This document shows, piece after piece, positions 1-9,238 of a stretch of 64,000 bases of DNA. Origin of the DNA: Nostoc sp. MS1 (lineage in GTDB: Bacteria > Cyanobacteriota > Cyanobacteriia > Cyanobacteriales > Nostocaceae). Position 1 is the first letter of the stretch. Every line of letters begins with the position of its first letter. The stretch is taken from the NCBI RefSeq assembly GCF_019976755.1, contig NZ_AP023441.1, positions 930,001 through 994,000 on the forward strand, given 5' to 3'. Both the position numbers and the translations under genes were made by a program. The notes below the pieces were generated by a model, which saw only the letters and a list, made by a program, of their open reading frames with translations, searched no databases and was not told the origin of the DNA.

Positions 1-878
1 TACTCGTTAACCTAGTACGCCAAGAAGTTGGCGCAGAACAATCTCCCTATTCTTTAGTTTCTCGCCTATTTCGCAATCATCCAGAAATTCGCTTTGAGCG
101 TCCCTATCATGCTTTAGTTGATGATAGCGTTGCTGCCATTCTGCAAAAGGAATCCCAGTGGCAAATCGGTTATTTAGAAGGAGTGGCGATTCTTCATGCA
201 GGTTATCAAAAAACTGCCATTGTCGAAAATAACAAATACGCCAAAGCCCAAGCGACAATGGAAGGCTTTCTCGCTACCCATCCCCATGATCCCTATGTAT
301 GCAGTAAGTTAGGGGCGTTGTATGTGGAAGTTGGGAAAATTGATCAAGGAATGGAGTTATTAAAGCGCGGTATCGCTGCTTGTACAGAAGAATACGAGAT
401 TTTATACGAACTCAACTATCATTTAGGCATTGCTTACAGTCGCCTCAAGAATCCACAACAAGCGATTACCCACTATCAAACCGCGATCAAATTACCCATT
501 TACCCCATGCTCAAGTTAGGAGCATATAACAATTTGGGTAGTTTACTCAAGGCGGCTGGAGATTTAACCGGGGCGAAAAAAATCTACGAAACCGCTTTAA
601 AAATAGACTCTAACTTTGCCATAGGACATTATAACTTGGGGATGATCTGTAAAGCACTAGGTTTATTTACAGAAGCGATCGCCTGTTATCAAAAAGCCAT
701 AAAATTAAAGCCAGACTATGCGGAAGCTTATCAAAATTTAGGCGTAGTACAGTTAAAAGTTGGGAATGTCCAAGGCAGTATTACAGCTTTTAAAAATGCC
801 ATTATTCTCCATGAACAAAGCAACCCCGAAGAAGCCATGCGCCTGCGTCAAGGATTGCGAGAAATGGGCTTGGTTTAG
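1..878 (+). CDS. Glycosyltransferase family 2 / TPR repeat protein, 5' end cut by window edge
   Basis: The frame is open from base 3, so the gene starts outside the window. The first roughly 60 visible residues (SRLFRNHPEIRFE, followed by HALVDD) look like the tail of a family 2 glycosyltransferase domain, in which such RLFRN segments are common. The rest is a chain of tetratricopeptide repeats, clearest in the second half (AIGHYNLGMICKALG, AEAYQNLGVVQLKVG). A GTG at 183 could be taken as a start, but it lies inside the continuous frame and has no special spacing. In the family, a cytoplasmic GT2 domain plus TPRs acts on surface glycans or glycoproteins; the substrate cannot be inferred here. 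The TPR part is firm, the transferase part is inferred from a short tail. Confidence 0.75.
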   Translation, partial: LVNLVRQEVGAEQSPYSLVSRLFRNHPEIRFERPYHALVDDSVAAILQKESQWQIGYLEGVAILHAGYQKTAIVENNKYAKAQATMEGFLATHPHDPYVCSKLGALYVEVGKIDQGMELLKRGIAACTEEYEILYELNYHLGIAYSRLKNPQQAITHYQTAIKLPIYPMLKLGAYNNLGSLLKAAGDLTGAKKIYETALKIDSNFAIGHYNLGMICKALGLFTEAIACYQKAIKLKPDYAEAYQNLGVVQLKVGNVQGSITAFKNAIILHEQSNPEEAMRLRQGLREMGLV

Positions 879-999
879 GTTTATCGGAACCCATCAAGAA
901 TACGATAACGTAGATGCAGCAAGTATTTGAGATAGCTAAAATATAGGGCAGGCAAGATGCCCACCCCACAAGAGAATGTATGAAATTTTTAGTTGGGAC

Positions 1000-2166
1000 T
1001 TAAATCCTGGAACGTACAAATTTATCCAATCTCTCCAAACCCTTCTCAATTGTCGCCAAATCGGTGGCGTAGGAAAGGCGGATGTTTTTATCAGCGCCAA
1101 AGGCTATCCCTGGAATGACTGCAACCTGATGTTCTTCAATCAACGCATCACAAAATTCTAGAGATTTCAACCCAGTTTTGCTGATATCGGGGAATAGATA
1201 AAATGCACCGTCTGGTTTGGCTGTACTCAAGCCAGGAATGGAGTTGAGTCCGTCTAGCATTACCTGACGACGTTTAGCGAAGGCTAGACGCATTTCTTCA
1301 ACACAATCTTGGGAATCTTCCAAAGCGGCGATCGCTCCATATTGAGCAAAGGTACACACGTTTGATGTACTATGCCCTTGAATGGTGCTGGCGGCTTTGA
1401 TAATTTCCAATGGCCCGGCTAAATAACCCAGTCGCCACCCTGTCATAGAATAAGCTTTAGCAAAGCCGTTACTAATCAAGGTACGGTCAAAAATTTCCTT
1501 CCCTAGCGAACCGATGCTGATATGCTGTGCGCCATCGTAGAGAATTTTTTCGTAAATCTCATCGGAGACAACATAGATATCTGCATCAACTACTACCTGT
1601 GCCAAAGCTTTGATTTCCTCTGGTGTGTACACCATCCCTGTGGGGTTAGATGGGGAGTTGAGGACGAATAGCTTGGTTTTGGGGGTGATGGCTTTTCGCA
1701 GTTGTTCAGGAGTGATTTTATAACCTGTGGACGCATCGGTGGGAACAATTACCGATTTCCCGCCTACCAAAGTCACCATTTCAGGGTAACTCAACCAGTA
1801 GGGAGAAGGAATAATTACCTCATCGCCTGGATCAATCAACGCCACAATTAAGTTATATAGCGAATGCTTACCGCCGTTGGTGACAATGACATTCTCCGGC
1901 TTGTAATCCAGATTATTATCTTTTTGCAACTTACGGGCGATCGCTTCTTTTAACTTTGGTTCTCCGGCTGCGGGGCCATACTTGGTTTTGCCTTCATCCA
2001 AAGCCTTAGCGGCTGCTGCTTTGATATGCGCTGGGGTATCAAAATCGGGTTCACCAGCGCTAAAACTACAAACGTCTATACCCTCTGCCTTCATCGCCTT
2101 AGCTTTCGCTGCGATCGCTAAGGTTAACGAAGGTGTTACCTGACTTACTCTTGCTGCCAGTTTCAT
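1000..2166 (-). CDS. aspC: Aspartate aminotransferase (class I PLP enzyme)
   Basis: A 388-residue fold-type I aminotransferase of normal family length. Visible landmarks are SAGEPDFDTP near residue 36, NSPSNPTG at 170-177, SDEIYE at 201-206 and the PLP lysine K237 in NGFAKAYSMTGWRLGY. This pattern fits the Ib subgroup of aspartate aminotransferases, which swap amino groups between aspartate and 2-oxoglutarate; some also accept prephenate. The protein is cytosolic. It is convergent with the glycosyltransferase gene upstream. ATG at 2166 starts the conserved N-terminus. Exact substrate range (aspartate only or aspartate/prephenate) cannot be told from sequence alone. Confidence 0.9.
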   Translation of the reverse strand: MKLAARVSQVTPSLTLAIAAKAKAMKAEGIDVCSFSAGEPDFDTPAHIKAAAAKALDEGKTKYGPAAGEPKLKEAIARKLQKDNNLDYKPENVIVTNGGKHSLYNLIVALIDPGDEVIIPSPYWLSYPEMVTLVGGKSVIVPTDASTGYKITPEQLRKAITPKTKLFVLNSPSNPTGMVYTPEEIKALAQVVVDADIYVVSDEIYEKILYDGAQHISIGSLGKEIFDRTLISNGFAKAYSMTGWRLGYLAGPLEIIKAASTIQGHSTSNVCTFAQYGAIAALEDSQDCVEEMRLAFAKRRQVMLDGLNSIPGLSTAKPDGAFYLFPDISKTGLKSLEFCDALIEEHQVAVIPGIAFGADKNIRLSYATDLATIEKGLERLDKFVRSRI

Positions 2167-2271
2167 TCTTACTTACTTCGGCAAATCTCTTACCTATTTA
2201 AGAATAGCCCAGAAACCCTACAGAGATTTGTTTTTTCACAATTACTTCTCGCTATTGTCCACCTTTAATTT

Positions 2272-2892
2272 TTATCGTCCCACCTGAAAAATGCGATCGG
2301 CAGTCAAATTTAGATCAGGGAATGTCGGTGATTGAATACTTTCCCCTTGGCGAAACTGATTAACTTGGTACTCACCTTCAATTAGTTGATTGACAGAGAT
2401 AGTCGGCTGTTTAGGGTTGCCAATAAAAGCGCGTCCACCCAATGCGGCGTAGTCTACAATCCAGTATTCAGGGATACCCATCTCTTCATAGTCTGCGCGT
2501 TTCTTGTAGTAATCATCACGCCAGTTACTACTTACAACTTCCACAATTAACTTGACGCTGGCTGAATTTTCAATAATAGACTCAGCCTCCCATCGGGGTT
2601 CATTGCTTAAAGCCTCTTGATCCAAAACAATGATGTCAGGTTCGTAACCAGATTCACTTTTAGGCTTAACAATCGATTCTCTGGGAATAGTCCAAATACC
2701 ACGTTTTCCTACTTGGATGATGCCAAGAACTAATTCTTCTATGAGGAAGCCTGTAACATTAGAATGCTTTCCCCTTGGCTTTGGCATCTCAACTATTACC
2801 CCATCATGCAGTTCGTAGCGTACCTGTGAGTTTTCCGGCAACCACTCAATAAATTTGTCAAAGGTGATTTGTTTGGTTAAGGCTTGAGTCAT
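2272..2892 (-). CDS. Uma2 family (DUF820) PD-(D/E)XK endonuclease-like protein
   Basis: 206 residues with the usual DUF820/Uma2 layout: an early YELHDGVIVEM strand, the acidic residue in YEPDIIVLD (D86), LIVEVVSS (E118) and the helix YEEMGIPEYWIVDY (135-148). These are the expected positions of a PD-(D/E)XK catalytic core. The family is greatly expanded in filamentous cyanobacteria, often as single genes, and its biological role is mostly unknown; links to mobile DNA have been proposed. It stands alone here, between the aminotransferase and a divergent acyl-CoA synthetase. Confidence 0.85.
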   Translation of the reverse strand: MTQALTKQITFDKFIEWLPENSQVRYELHDGVIVEMPKPRGKHSNVTGFLIEELVLGIIQVGKRGIWTIPRESIVKPKSESGYEPDIIVLDQEALSNEPRWEAESIIENSASVKLIVEVVSSNWRDDYYKKRADYEEMGIPEYWIVDYAALGGRAFIGNPKQPTISVNQLIEGEYQVNQFRQGESIQSPTFPDLNLTADRIFQVGR

Positions 2893-3060
2893 AAATTTAG
2901 GCTGATGCTGATTTGGCTAATTCGCTGATTGCCGTAGCCAACTTAATCATAAAACTTCGACAATAAAAGGTTTCTCAAGCTGTCCCCTATCCCTATTTGG
3001 ATTTTTTCCGCTTTTTTGCTTAAATGCTTGTTATTAAGAATACTAACTTGCACGTAATCT

Positions 3061-4659
3061 ATGAATCTTCAATCAGTTTACCATAGCATTCTCACTCCCT
3101 TAACATTCATTGAGCGTAACCGCCAAGTTTACCCGAATAAAACTGCGATTATTTATGGTGAACAACGTTTTACCTATAGTCAATTTGCAGCTAGGATTTA
3201 TCGTTTAGCCGATGCTTTACGTGATACAGGAATAGAGAAAGGCGATCGCGTTGCCTTTTTTTGTTACAACATTCCCCCCATGCTAGAAGCCCATTTTGCT
3301 GTTCCCTTAGCTGGTGGTGTTTTAGTATCTATAAATACTCGTTTAACTTCGCAAGAAGTCGCTTATATTTTGAATGATTGTGGTGCAAAATTTTTGTTTG
3401 TAGATACAGAATTAGCCGACATTATTCGTCCCATTCAAGATAGTTTAGAAACAGTAAAATATATTATTAATATCGCAGATGTCCCAGGTTTTACACCAGT
3501 AGATGGTGAAGATTACGAAGCCTTTCTCAACACTGGTAGTCCCGAACCTCTACCTTGGGTAGTCACAGATGAATTAGAGACAATTACTATTAATTACACC
3601 AGTGGCACATCCGGCAAACCCAAAGGTGTAATGTATTCCCATCGCGGCGCATATCTCAACTCTTTAGGCGAAATTATTGAAACTAACTTAACACCTACAT
3701 CAGTTTATCTTTGGACATTGCCCATGTTCCATTGTAACGGCTGGTGTTTTACCTGGGCTGTCACCGCTATTGGCGGAACTCATATATGTTTACGTAAATT
3801 CCATCCTGCGAAAGTTTGGCAGTTAGTTCAACAAGAAAGCGTAACTCACTTAAACGCCGCGCCTGTAATTTTAATTTCTCTCCTCAATTATGCTGACTGT
3901 CCGCAACAATTAACTACACCCCTGACAATTACCACCGCAGGCGCACCACCATCACCCACCCTGATAGAAAAAATCTCCAAAATTGGCGCAAAAATTATTC
4001 ACGTTTACGGCTTAACAGAAGTTTACGGCCCCTATACAGTGTGTGAATATCAGTCAGAATGGGATGATTTAAGCATTGCCGAAAAATCCCGGCTCATCGC
4101 CCGCCAAGGTGTACCCTACATCACCGGAGATGGTTTACGGGTGGTAGATAAAAATATGGAGGATGTGCCAACGGATGGGCTAACGATGGGGGAAGTCGTA
4201 ATGCGGGGCAATATGGTGATGACTGGGTATTATAATGACCCTGAATATACTACTAAAGCATTTCATGGCGGATGGTTTCACAGTGGAGACTTAGCCGTAG
4301 TCCATCCTGATGGTTATATTGAAGTACGCGATCGCATTAAAGATATCATCATTACCAACGGTGAAAACGTCTCCAGCATCGAAGTCGAACAATGCCTTTA
4401 CCGCCACGAAGCAGTCCTAGAATGCGCCGTCATCGCCGTTCCCCACGACAAACGCGGTGAAGTCCCTAAAGCCTTCGTCACCCTCAAAGAAGGCGTAACA
4501 GCCACAGCACAAGAACTAATTACCTTTTGCCGTAGTCAAATTGCTGGCTTTAAATGTCCTCTTACCGTTGAATTTACCACCCTGCCCAAAACCAGTACAG
4601 GCAAAATTCAAAAATATCTCCTCCGCGCCAAAGAATGGGCGGGACATACTAGGTCTTAA
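3061..4659 (+). CDS. AMP-dependent acyl-CoA synthetase
   Basis: 532-residue adenylate-forming enzyme. The phosphate-binding loop YTSGTSGKPKG is at 179-189, the adenine-binding VYGLTEVYGP motif lies near 325-335, GWFHSGDLA marks the A7 region, and the C-terminal STGKIQKYLLR carries the catalytic lysine. The complete domain set argues for activity: carboxylate plus ATP gives acyl-AMP, then acyl-CoA. Close relatives act on medium- or long-chain fatty acids, but the substrate is not readable from sequence. A 168-bp promoter region separates it from the divergent Uma2 gene. The 3' flank is repeat DNA. Confidence 0.88.
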   Translation: MNLQSVYHSILTPLTFIERNRQVYPNKTAIIYGEQRFTYSQFAARIYRLADALRDTGIEKGDRVAFFCYNIPPMLEAHFAVPLAGGVLVSINTRLTSQEVAYILNDCGAKFLFVDTELADIIRPIQDSLETVKYIINIADVPGFTPVDGEDYEAFLNTGSPEPLPWVVTDELETITINYTSGTSGKPKGVMYSHRGAYLNSLGEIIETNLTPTSVYLWTLPMFHCNGWCFTWAVTAIGGTHICLRKFHPAKVWQLVQQESVTHLNAAPVILISLLNYADCPQQLTTPLTITTAGAPPSPTLIEKISKIGAKIIHVYGLTEVYGPYTVCEYQSEWDDLSIAEKSRLIARQGVPYITGDGLRVVDKNMEDVPTDGLTMGEVVMRGNMVMTGYYNDPEYTTKAFHGGWFHSGDLAVVHPDGYIEVRDRIKDIIITNGENVSSIEVEQCLYRHEAVLECAVIAVPHDKRGEVPKAFVTLKEGVTATAQELITFCRSQIAGFKCPLTVEFTTLPKTSTGKIQKYLLRAKEWAGHTRS

Positions 4660-4668
4660 TTTTGCCTC

Positions 4669-4713
4669 ACGCAAAGACGCATTCGCGCAGCGTCTCGTAG
4701 AGAAGACGCAAAG
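4669..4713. repeat. Dispersed GC-rich cyanobacterial repeat
   Basis: Directly after the acyl-CoA synthetase stop, short units ACGCAAAGACGC and GAAGACGCAAAGG flank GCGCAGCGTCTCGTAGAG. The same word family (GCGCAG, CGTCGTAGAC) recurs near 29070-29105 and 34140-34275. Such interspersed repeats are typical of Nostoc genomes. An accidental open frame (4541-4732) runs through it and is not a gene. Confidence 0.6.
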
Positions 4714-4778
4714 GATGTTTAAAGATTCTTGAAAGAACTCTATTCAACCCTCCGCGAACCTCAGCGCCCCTCTGCGTT

Positions 4779-4828
4779 AAAAAACACAAAGACGCTAAGA
4801 AAACTTTGCATCTTAGCGCCTTTGCGTG
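4779..4828 (-). terminator. Hairpin terminator downstream of secA
   Basis: An imperfect inverted repeat (CACAAAGACGCTAAG at 4785-4799 against CTTAGCGCCTTTGCGTG at 4812-4828) is followed, reading on the minus strand, by a run of six T. It lies about 30 bases past the secA stop. This fits intrinsic termination of secA. The stem words also belong to a common Nostoc repeat. Confidence 0.6.
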
Positions 4829-4856
4829 AAACATAAATTATCTCTGGTACTTAACC

Positions 4857-7649
4857 TTAAACCATCTCAGAAGAAGTTTGCACCACCGGCTGAGGCTGAG
4901 GCTGGAACATGAACAACGAATAAACCACATCCCGGCGGATATTCACCATCATATCCAGGAACAACTCATAACCCTCACTCTTATACTCAATAAGCGGGTC
5001 TTTCTGCCCATAACCACGCAAACCTACAGACTCACGCAAAGCATCCATCTGTTGCAAGTGTTCCCGCCACAAGGTATCAATACGCTGCAAGATGAAGAAA
5101 CGTTCAGCTTGCCGCATCAACCCCGGCTGAATTTGGTCAATTTGGGCTTCCTTGAGGTCGTAAGCGATGCGTACCTGTTCATGGAGGAACGCCTTAATCT
5201 CACTCACACCCATATCCTCTAAATGACTCGCCTGCATATCCGATAACAGATAGACAAACTCTTTGACCTTCTCCACCAACTTATCTAATTCCCATTCTTC
5301 CGAGGGCAAATCAGCGTTAATGTAGTAGTCAACGATTTCATCCATCGTTTTCTCAGCATATTTAATTACCTGTTCCTTCAAGTCTTGACCTTCCAGAACC
5401 CGGCGACGTTCAGCGTAGATAGCGCGACGCTGGTTATTCATTACCTCGTCGTACTCAAATACTTGCTTACGGATATCGTAGTAGTAAGTTTCAACTTTCT
5501 TTTGTGCGCCTTCCAAACTGCGAGTTAACATACCCGACTCAATGGGCATATCATCCTCTACGTTGAAGGCTTCCATTAAACCTGCGACGCGATCGCCACC
5601 AAAAATCCGCAGTAAGTTATCCTCTAAACTGAGGAAGAATCTTGTGGAACCAGGGTCGCCTTGTCGTCCGGCGCGTCCCCGCAACTGGTTGTCTATCCGC
5701 CGTGACTCGTGACGTTCTGTACCAATTACGTGTAAACCACCCCGTGAAACTACCTCATCGTGTTCCCGGCTGGTAAATTCTTCATACTCTTGCTTAATGC
5801 GCTTGTAAGCATCCCGCAATTTTTGAATTACTGCATCGTCAGTGGGTGCTTTTTCGGCTGCTACTGCTACTTTATCTTCTGCGTCTAGTTCTGATAAAGA
5901 GCGCTCACCATACTCCCGCACCGCAAATTCGACTGCTTCTTTTAACAGTTGTTCTGCTTCCTTCGACAGTTGGGTGGGGAAGATTTCCGGTGAAGCCTTC
6001 CAAGTTTTGACTTTTCTCCCTGGAACAAAACCTTGACCAGCACCATGTCCTGCGGGTAAACCAGCCGCCCTTTGTACACCAAACACATCTTCATCCTCTG
6101 GGCTGACAATGCGGGGCATAAAGTATTCCCGCAACTTCAACCGCGCCATGTATTCAGAGTTACCACCCAGGATGATATCTGTACCCCGTCCCGCCATGTT
6201 AGTGGCGATGGTAACAGCACCCCTGCGTCCGGCTTGGGCAACAATTTCTGCTTCCCGTTCCACGTTTTCGGGACGGGCGTTGAGTAGTTCGTGGGGAATA
6301 CCTTGTTCTCTCAGGAGTTGACTGAGATATTCAGATTTTTCCACACTGGTAGTACCAACTAACACAGGTCTACCGAGTTCGTGCATCTCCGCACATTCTC
6401 GCGCGATCGCCTGCCATTTGCCTACCTCTTTCTTAAATACCAAGTCAGATAAATCTTCCCGTCTTCTGACTCTGTTAGTAGGAATGATGCTTACTTCCAG
6501 CTTGTAGATTTTTTCAAACTCAGCTTCTTCTGTCTTTGCCGTTCCTGTCATCCCGCCTAACTTGGGATACAACAAGAACAAGTTTTGATAAGTAATTGTC
6601 GCTAGAGTTTGGGTTTCTGGTTGAATATCTACGTGTTCCTTCGCTTCAATGGCTTGGTGTAAACCATCACTCCACCGTCTTCCCGGTAACACCCGCCCAG
6701 TAAACTCATCCACAATTACCACTTCCCCATTGCGGACGATATAGTTAACGTCCTTGAGGAAAAGTTCTTTGGCTTTAATGGCATTGAAAATAAAGTGCGC
6801 CCAAGGGTCTTCCGGGTCAAATAAATCTTTTACACCTAACAGTTCTTCCGCTTCTGCAAAACCTTCATCACTCAACAGTACGTTACGAGCCTTTTCATCA
6901 ACCTCGTAATGTTCATCTTTTTGCAGCGTCAGCGCAATTTCCGCAGCTTGGATATATTTTTCTGTAGGTCTTTCTACCTGACCAGAAATAATTAGTGGTG
7001 TCCGCGCTTCATCAACTAAAATTGAATCTACTTCGTCAATTACGCAATAGTTAAAGGGACGTTGTACCACCTCAGCCATTGAGGTAGCCATGTTATCCCG
7101 CAGGTAGTCAAAACCCACTTCACTATTAGTTACGTAAGTAATATCACATTCGTAATTTTTCTTACGTTCCGTGGGGGTCATGGTGGATTGAATCAAACCT
7201 ACACTCAAACCCAAGAAACGATGCACCTGTCCCATCCATTCCGCGTCCCGACGAGCCAGGTAATCGTTCACAGTAATTACGTGTACACCCTTACCAGTTA
7301 GAGCATTAAGATAACTAGGTAAGGTAGCCACCAGGGTTTTACCTTCACCAGTTTTCATTTCTGCGATTTGCCCAGAGTGGAGAATGACACCACCCAACAT
7401 CTGAACATCGAAGTGCCGCAACCCTAAGACTCTCCGTCCTGCCTCTCTTACCACAGCAAAGGCTTCTGGCAGGATATCATCTAAAGTTTCGCCTTTGGCA
7501 AGTCGCTGTTTAAACTCTGCTGTTTTACCTTTTAAATCTTCATCAGACAGAACTTTAATCTCCTCTTCCAAGAGATTAATTTCCGTAATGTACGGTTGGT
7601 ATTTTTTGAGCTTACGAGCGTTGGGATCGCCCAACAAGAGTTTTAGCAT
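4857..7649 (-). CDS. secA: Preprotein translocase ATPase SecA
   Basis: 930 residues, full length for cyanobacterial SecA. Nucleotide-binding domain 1 has Walker A KTGEGKT (99-105) and DEVD (205-208). The preprotein cross-linking region, IRR/NBD2 (GRGTDIILGG; later QLRGRAGRQGDPG) and the helical wing/scaffold follow. A stretch of about 75 residues after the REYFMPRI motif near the NBD2 region is the insertion usual in cyanobacteria and plastids. The extreme C-terminus lacks the zinc-binding Cys motif seen in E. coli SecA, as is normal in this phylum. SecA drives export through SecYEG at the plasma and thylakoid membranes. ATG at 7649 is the conserved start. Confidence 0.98.
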   Translation of the reverse strand: MLKLLLGDPNARKLKKYQPYITEINLLEEEIKVLSDEDLKGKTAEFKQRLAKGETLDDILPEAFAVVREAGRRVLGLRHFDVQMLGGVILHSGQIAEMKTGEGKTLVATLPSYLNALTGKGVHVITVNDYLARRDAEWMGQVHRFLGLSVGLIQSTMTPTERKKNYECDITYVTNSEVGFDYLRDNMATSMAEVVQRPFNYCVIDEVDSILVDEARTPLIISGQVERPTEKYIQAAEIALTLQKDEHYEVDEKARNVLLSDEGFAEAEELLGVKDLFDPEDPWAHFIFNAIKAKELFLKDVNYIVRNGEVVIVDEFTGRVLPGRRWSDGLHQAIEAKEHVDIQPETQTLATITYQNLFLLYPKLGGMTGTAKTEEAEFEKIYKLEVSIIPTNRVRRREDLSDLVFKKEVGKWQAIARECAEMHELGRPVLVGTTSVEKSEYLSQLLREQGIPHELLNARPENVEREAEIVAQAGRRGAVTIATNMAGRGTDIILGGNSEYMARLKLREYFMPRIVSPEDEDVFGVQRAAGLPAGHGAGQGFVPGRKVKTWKASPEIFPTQLSKEAEQLLKEAVEFAVREYGERSLSELDAEDKVAVAAEKAPTDDAVIQKLRDAYKRIKQEYEEFTSREHDEVVSRGGLHVIGTERHESRRIDNQLRGRAGRQGDPGSTRFFLSLEDNLLRIFGGDRVAGLMEAFNVEDDMPIESGMLTRSLEGAQKKVETYYYDIRKQVFEYDEVMNNQRRAIYAERRRVLEGQDLKEQVIKYAEKTMDEIVDYYINADLPSEEWELDKLVEKVKEFVYLLSDMQASHLEDMGVSEIKAFLHEQVRIAYDLKEAQIDQIQPGLMRQAERFFILQRIDTLWREHLQQMDALRESVGLRGYGQKDPLIEYKSEGYELFLDMMVNIRRDVVYSLFMFQPQPQPVVQTSSEMV

Positions 7650-7991
7650 GGCAAGTTATAGAACTAAATCGAGGGGATGGGAATAAGAGGGATTTGGCTA
7701 TTGATATATAAGAATTTAACCCTATCCAAACATTTTGGTAATGGATGGGGATGAAATGAAAATTAACTCAACACCAGAAGGTTTATTTAGTCAGTTTACT
7801 AAACGAGCGCTTTTATTCGCAGTTTAAAATTGAGACTGTTCTAATAGTATCATTTCACCCCCCGATGAGGCAGAGAACGCCGATCCTTGGTAAGTAGCGA
7901 TATCCGATAGGGGAGTGGGGGGAGTGGGGGAGTGGGGGAAGAAGCCTTTAACCTCTGTCAACTGTCAACTGTCAACTGTCACCTCATCTCC
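7650..7991. other. secA upstream region with purine-rich and STRR tracts
   Basis: No gene seen. The first 200 bases should contain the secA promoter. From about 7908 there is a GGGGAGTGGGG low-complexity run, then three to four tandem copies of the heptamer GTCAACT (about 7957-7981), a short tandemly repeated repetitive (STRR) sequence of the kind typical of heterocystous cyanobacteria. Confidence 0.7.
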
Positions 7992-8534
7992 CTACTTCTC
8001 CCACTCTGCACTGAGGCGACGGTAATTATACTCACTCACGCCTGGATGGCAGGTAACACAACTATTTAGCTGTAAGGGGCGAGGTAATTTGACTTTGGGA
8101 TGCAAAGCTTTAAAATAACGGGAATCTGTAACGCGATAGGGCGTTTCTTCGTCGGGTAGTTGGGAACGTGAAAAGGTGGAAAGATATTTCCAAACTAGGG
8201 CGCGTGGTGGGTCGATTAAAGGCTTGAGTTGTACGCCATAATGCTGTGAGTCTTGTAGGAGGTTGCGCCAAGTTTGGCTAGGTAAAACCGCAGGTGGGAT
8301 ACCAATGTGGCAAGTAGCACAATTTTCTAAATATAGTTCTTGTCCCAGTTGTTGTCCTGGGGGAATGACATCAACAGTGCCAATTTCTGCTGTGGGTGTA
8401 GCACTGTGGGCGCTTGTGGCTAAGGCTAACAACCAACCCATAGCTAAACTCCAGGTAAGAATGATGACAATTAAACCTAAAGGTCGGCGTTTGAGTGAGC
8501 GAGTACGAGATTTCCTTGTTAACAGATTTAACAT
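7992..8534 (-). CDS. Dihaem c-type cytochrome, membrane-anchored or secreted
   Basis: 180 residues. A basic N-terminus and hydrophobic segment (about 20-42) is followed by an Ala-rich stretch that could be a signal-peptide cleavage region. Two haem c sites are present: CATCH at 72-76 and CVTCH at 159-163. The spacing and the NSCVTCHPGVSEYNYRRLS end resemble small dihaem cytochrome c proteins (DUF/DHC type). A periplasmic or lumenal electron-transfer role is inferred; the partner is unknown. The gene stands alone between STRR DNA and a toxin-antitoxin remnant. Confidence 0.8.
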   Translation of the reverse strand: MLNLLTRKSRTRSLKRRPLGLIVIILTWSLAMGWLLALATSAHSATPTAEIGTVDVIPPGQQLGQELYLENCATCHIGIPPAVLPSQTWRNLLQDSQHYGVQLKPLIDPPRALVWKYLSTFSRSQLPDEETPYRVTDSRYFKALHPKVKLPRPLQLNSCVTCHPGVSEYNYRRLSAEWEK

Positions 8535-8590
8535 TCCTCACGTTCCCAGATACGTACATACGGCACTTGTTGCTCTATCATAAGACGTAC

Positions 8591-8949
8591 CTAAGTTTGC
8601 TCACCATAAAAGTCAGCCATAATCTCTCGCAGTTCATTTAAACCGATATCTTCTCTGTCAGACTTAGAATAAATTGCTAGTAGCAAGATACTTGTGGGGG
8701 ACTCAACTTGATATATCAATCTGTAACCAGCACTTTTACCTTTTTGAATGTTACTGTTGCGGACTCTCACTTTGTAAACAACGTATTCCTCGCCAAAACC
8801 TGCAATTCTGTCTCCGGCAAAGTTCTCTTGTTGTAATTGCTCGATAATAGATTGAACATCAGAGCGAATATTGCGAAATCTTTTAGATAGTTCGTGTAAG
8901 CTTTTTTGATATTCAGGAGTTAAATCGATTCATACCAATGGCTGTTCAT
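8591..8949 (-). pseudogene. RelE/ParE-type toxin, frameshifted near its start
   Basis: Read on the minus strand, an ATG at 8949 overlaps the antitoxin stop codon as ATGA, the usual arrangement in such operons. It encodes MNSHWYESI and then hits a stop. In another frame, from about 8928 to the TAG at 8593-8591, an open frame encodes LTPEYQKSLHELSKRF through YRLIYQVE and LLLAIYSKSDREDI, a clear RelE-family toxin body of about 105 residues. No start codon exists in that second frame between its preceding stop and the domain. A one- or two-base indel around 8925-8930 would join the frames. The toxin is probably inactive unless frameshifting occurs. Confidence 0.85.
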
Positions 8950-9203
8950 TCGGCATCAATTCCCTCCCACATTTGGGATAGGGGTATACGTTTTCCCTCT
9001 TTAGCTTGTTGTAAAGCCCTCCTCAAGCTGGCTTTAATTTCTTCAACCGGGGTATCATCAGGGTCAATCTCTTCTACTTCTTCCTGTTCGGGAACTAAGA
9101 CAATTACCCGAACCTGATGAGGGTATGTTGTTCCTTGAATCGGCTCATCTAGAATGAGATTGCCCTGAGAATCAATTTTGCCAGTAACCTCGATCGCCTT
9201 CAT
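8946..9203 (-). CDS. RelN-family type II antitoxin
   Basis: About 85 residues from ATG at 9203, which has GAGGTG six bases upstream; GTG 9212 and ATG 9209 are alternatives. The MKAIEVTGKIDSQGNLILDEPI start is typical of cyanobacterial RelN antitoxins with an N-terminal beta-strand DNA-binding part. The acidic middle (EQEEVEEIDPDD) and amphipathic C-terminal helix (IKASLRRALQQAKEG) would bind the toxin. It is translationally coupled to the toxin by an ATGA overlap. The toxin is frameshifted, so this antitoxin is probably an orphan. Confidence 0.8.
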   Translation of the reverse strand: MKAIEVTGKIDSQGNLILDEPIQGTTYPHQVRVIVLVPEQEEVEEIDPDDTPVEEIKASLRRALQQAKEGKRIPLSQMWEGIDAE

Positions 9204-9238
9204 TACCATCACCTCATTTTGTAGGCGATTTTAACAGA

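Noticed and set aside
4541..4732. 63-residue frame after the acyl-CoA synthetase
   Set aside because: It overlaps the end of the synthetase and continues in repeat DNA; no independent support.
7908..7982. CRISPR array
   Set aside because: The tandem heptamers have no unique spacers of 30-40 bases; they are STRRs. No repeat-spacer pattern was seen anywhere.
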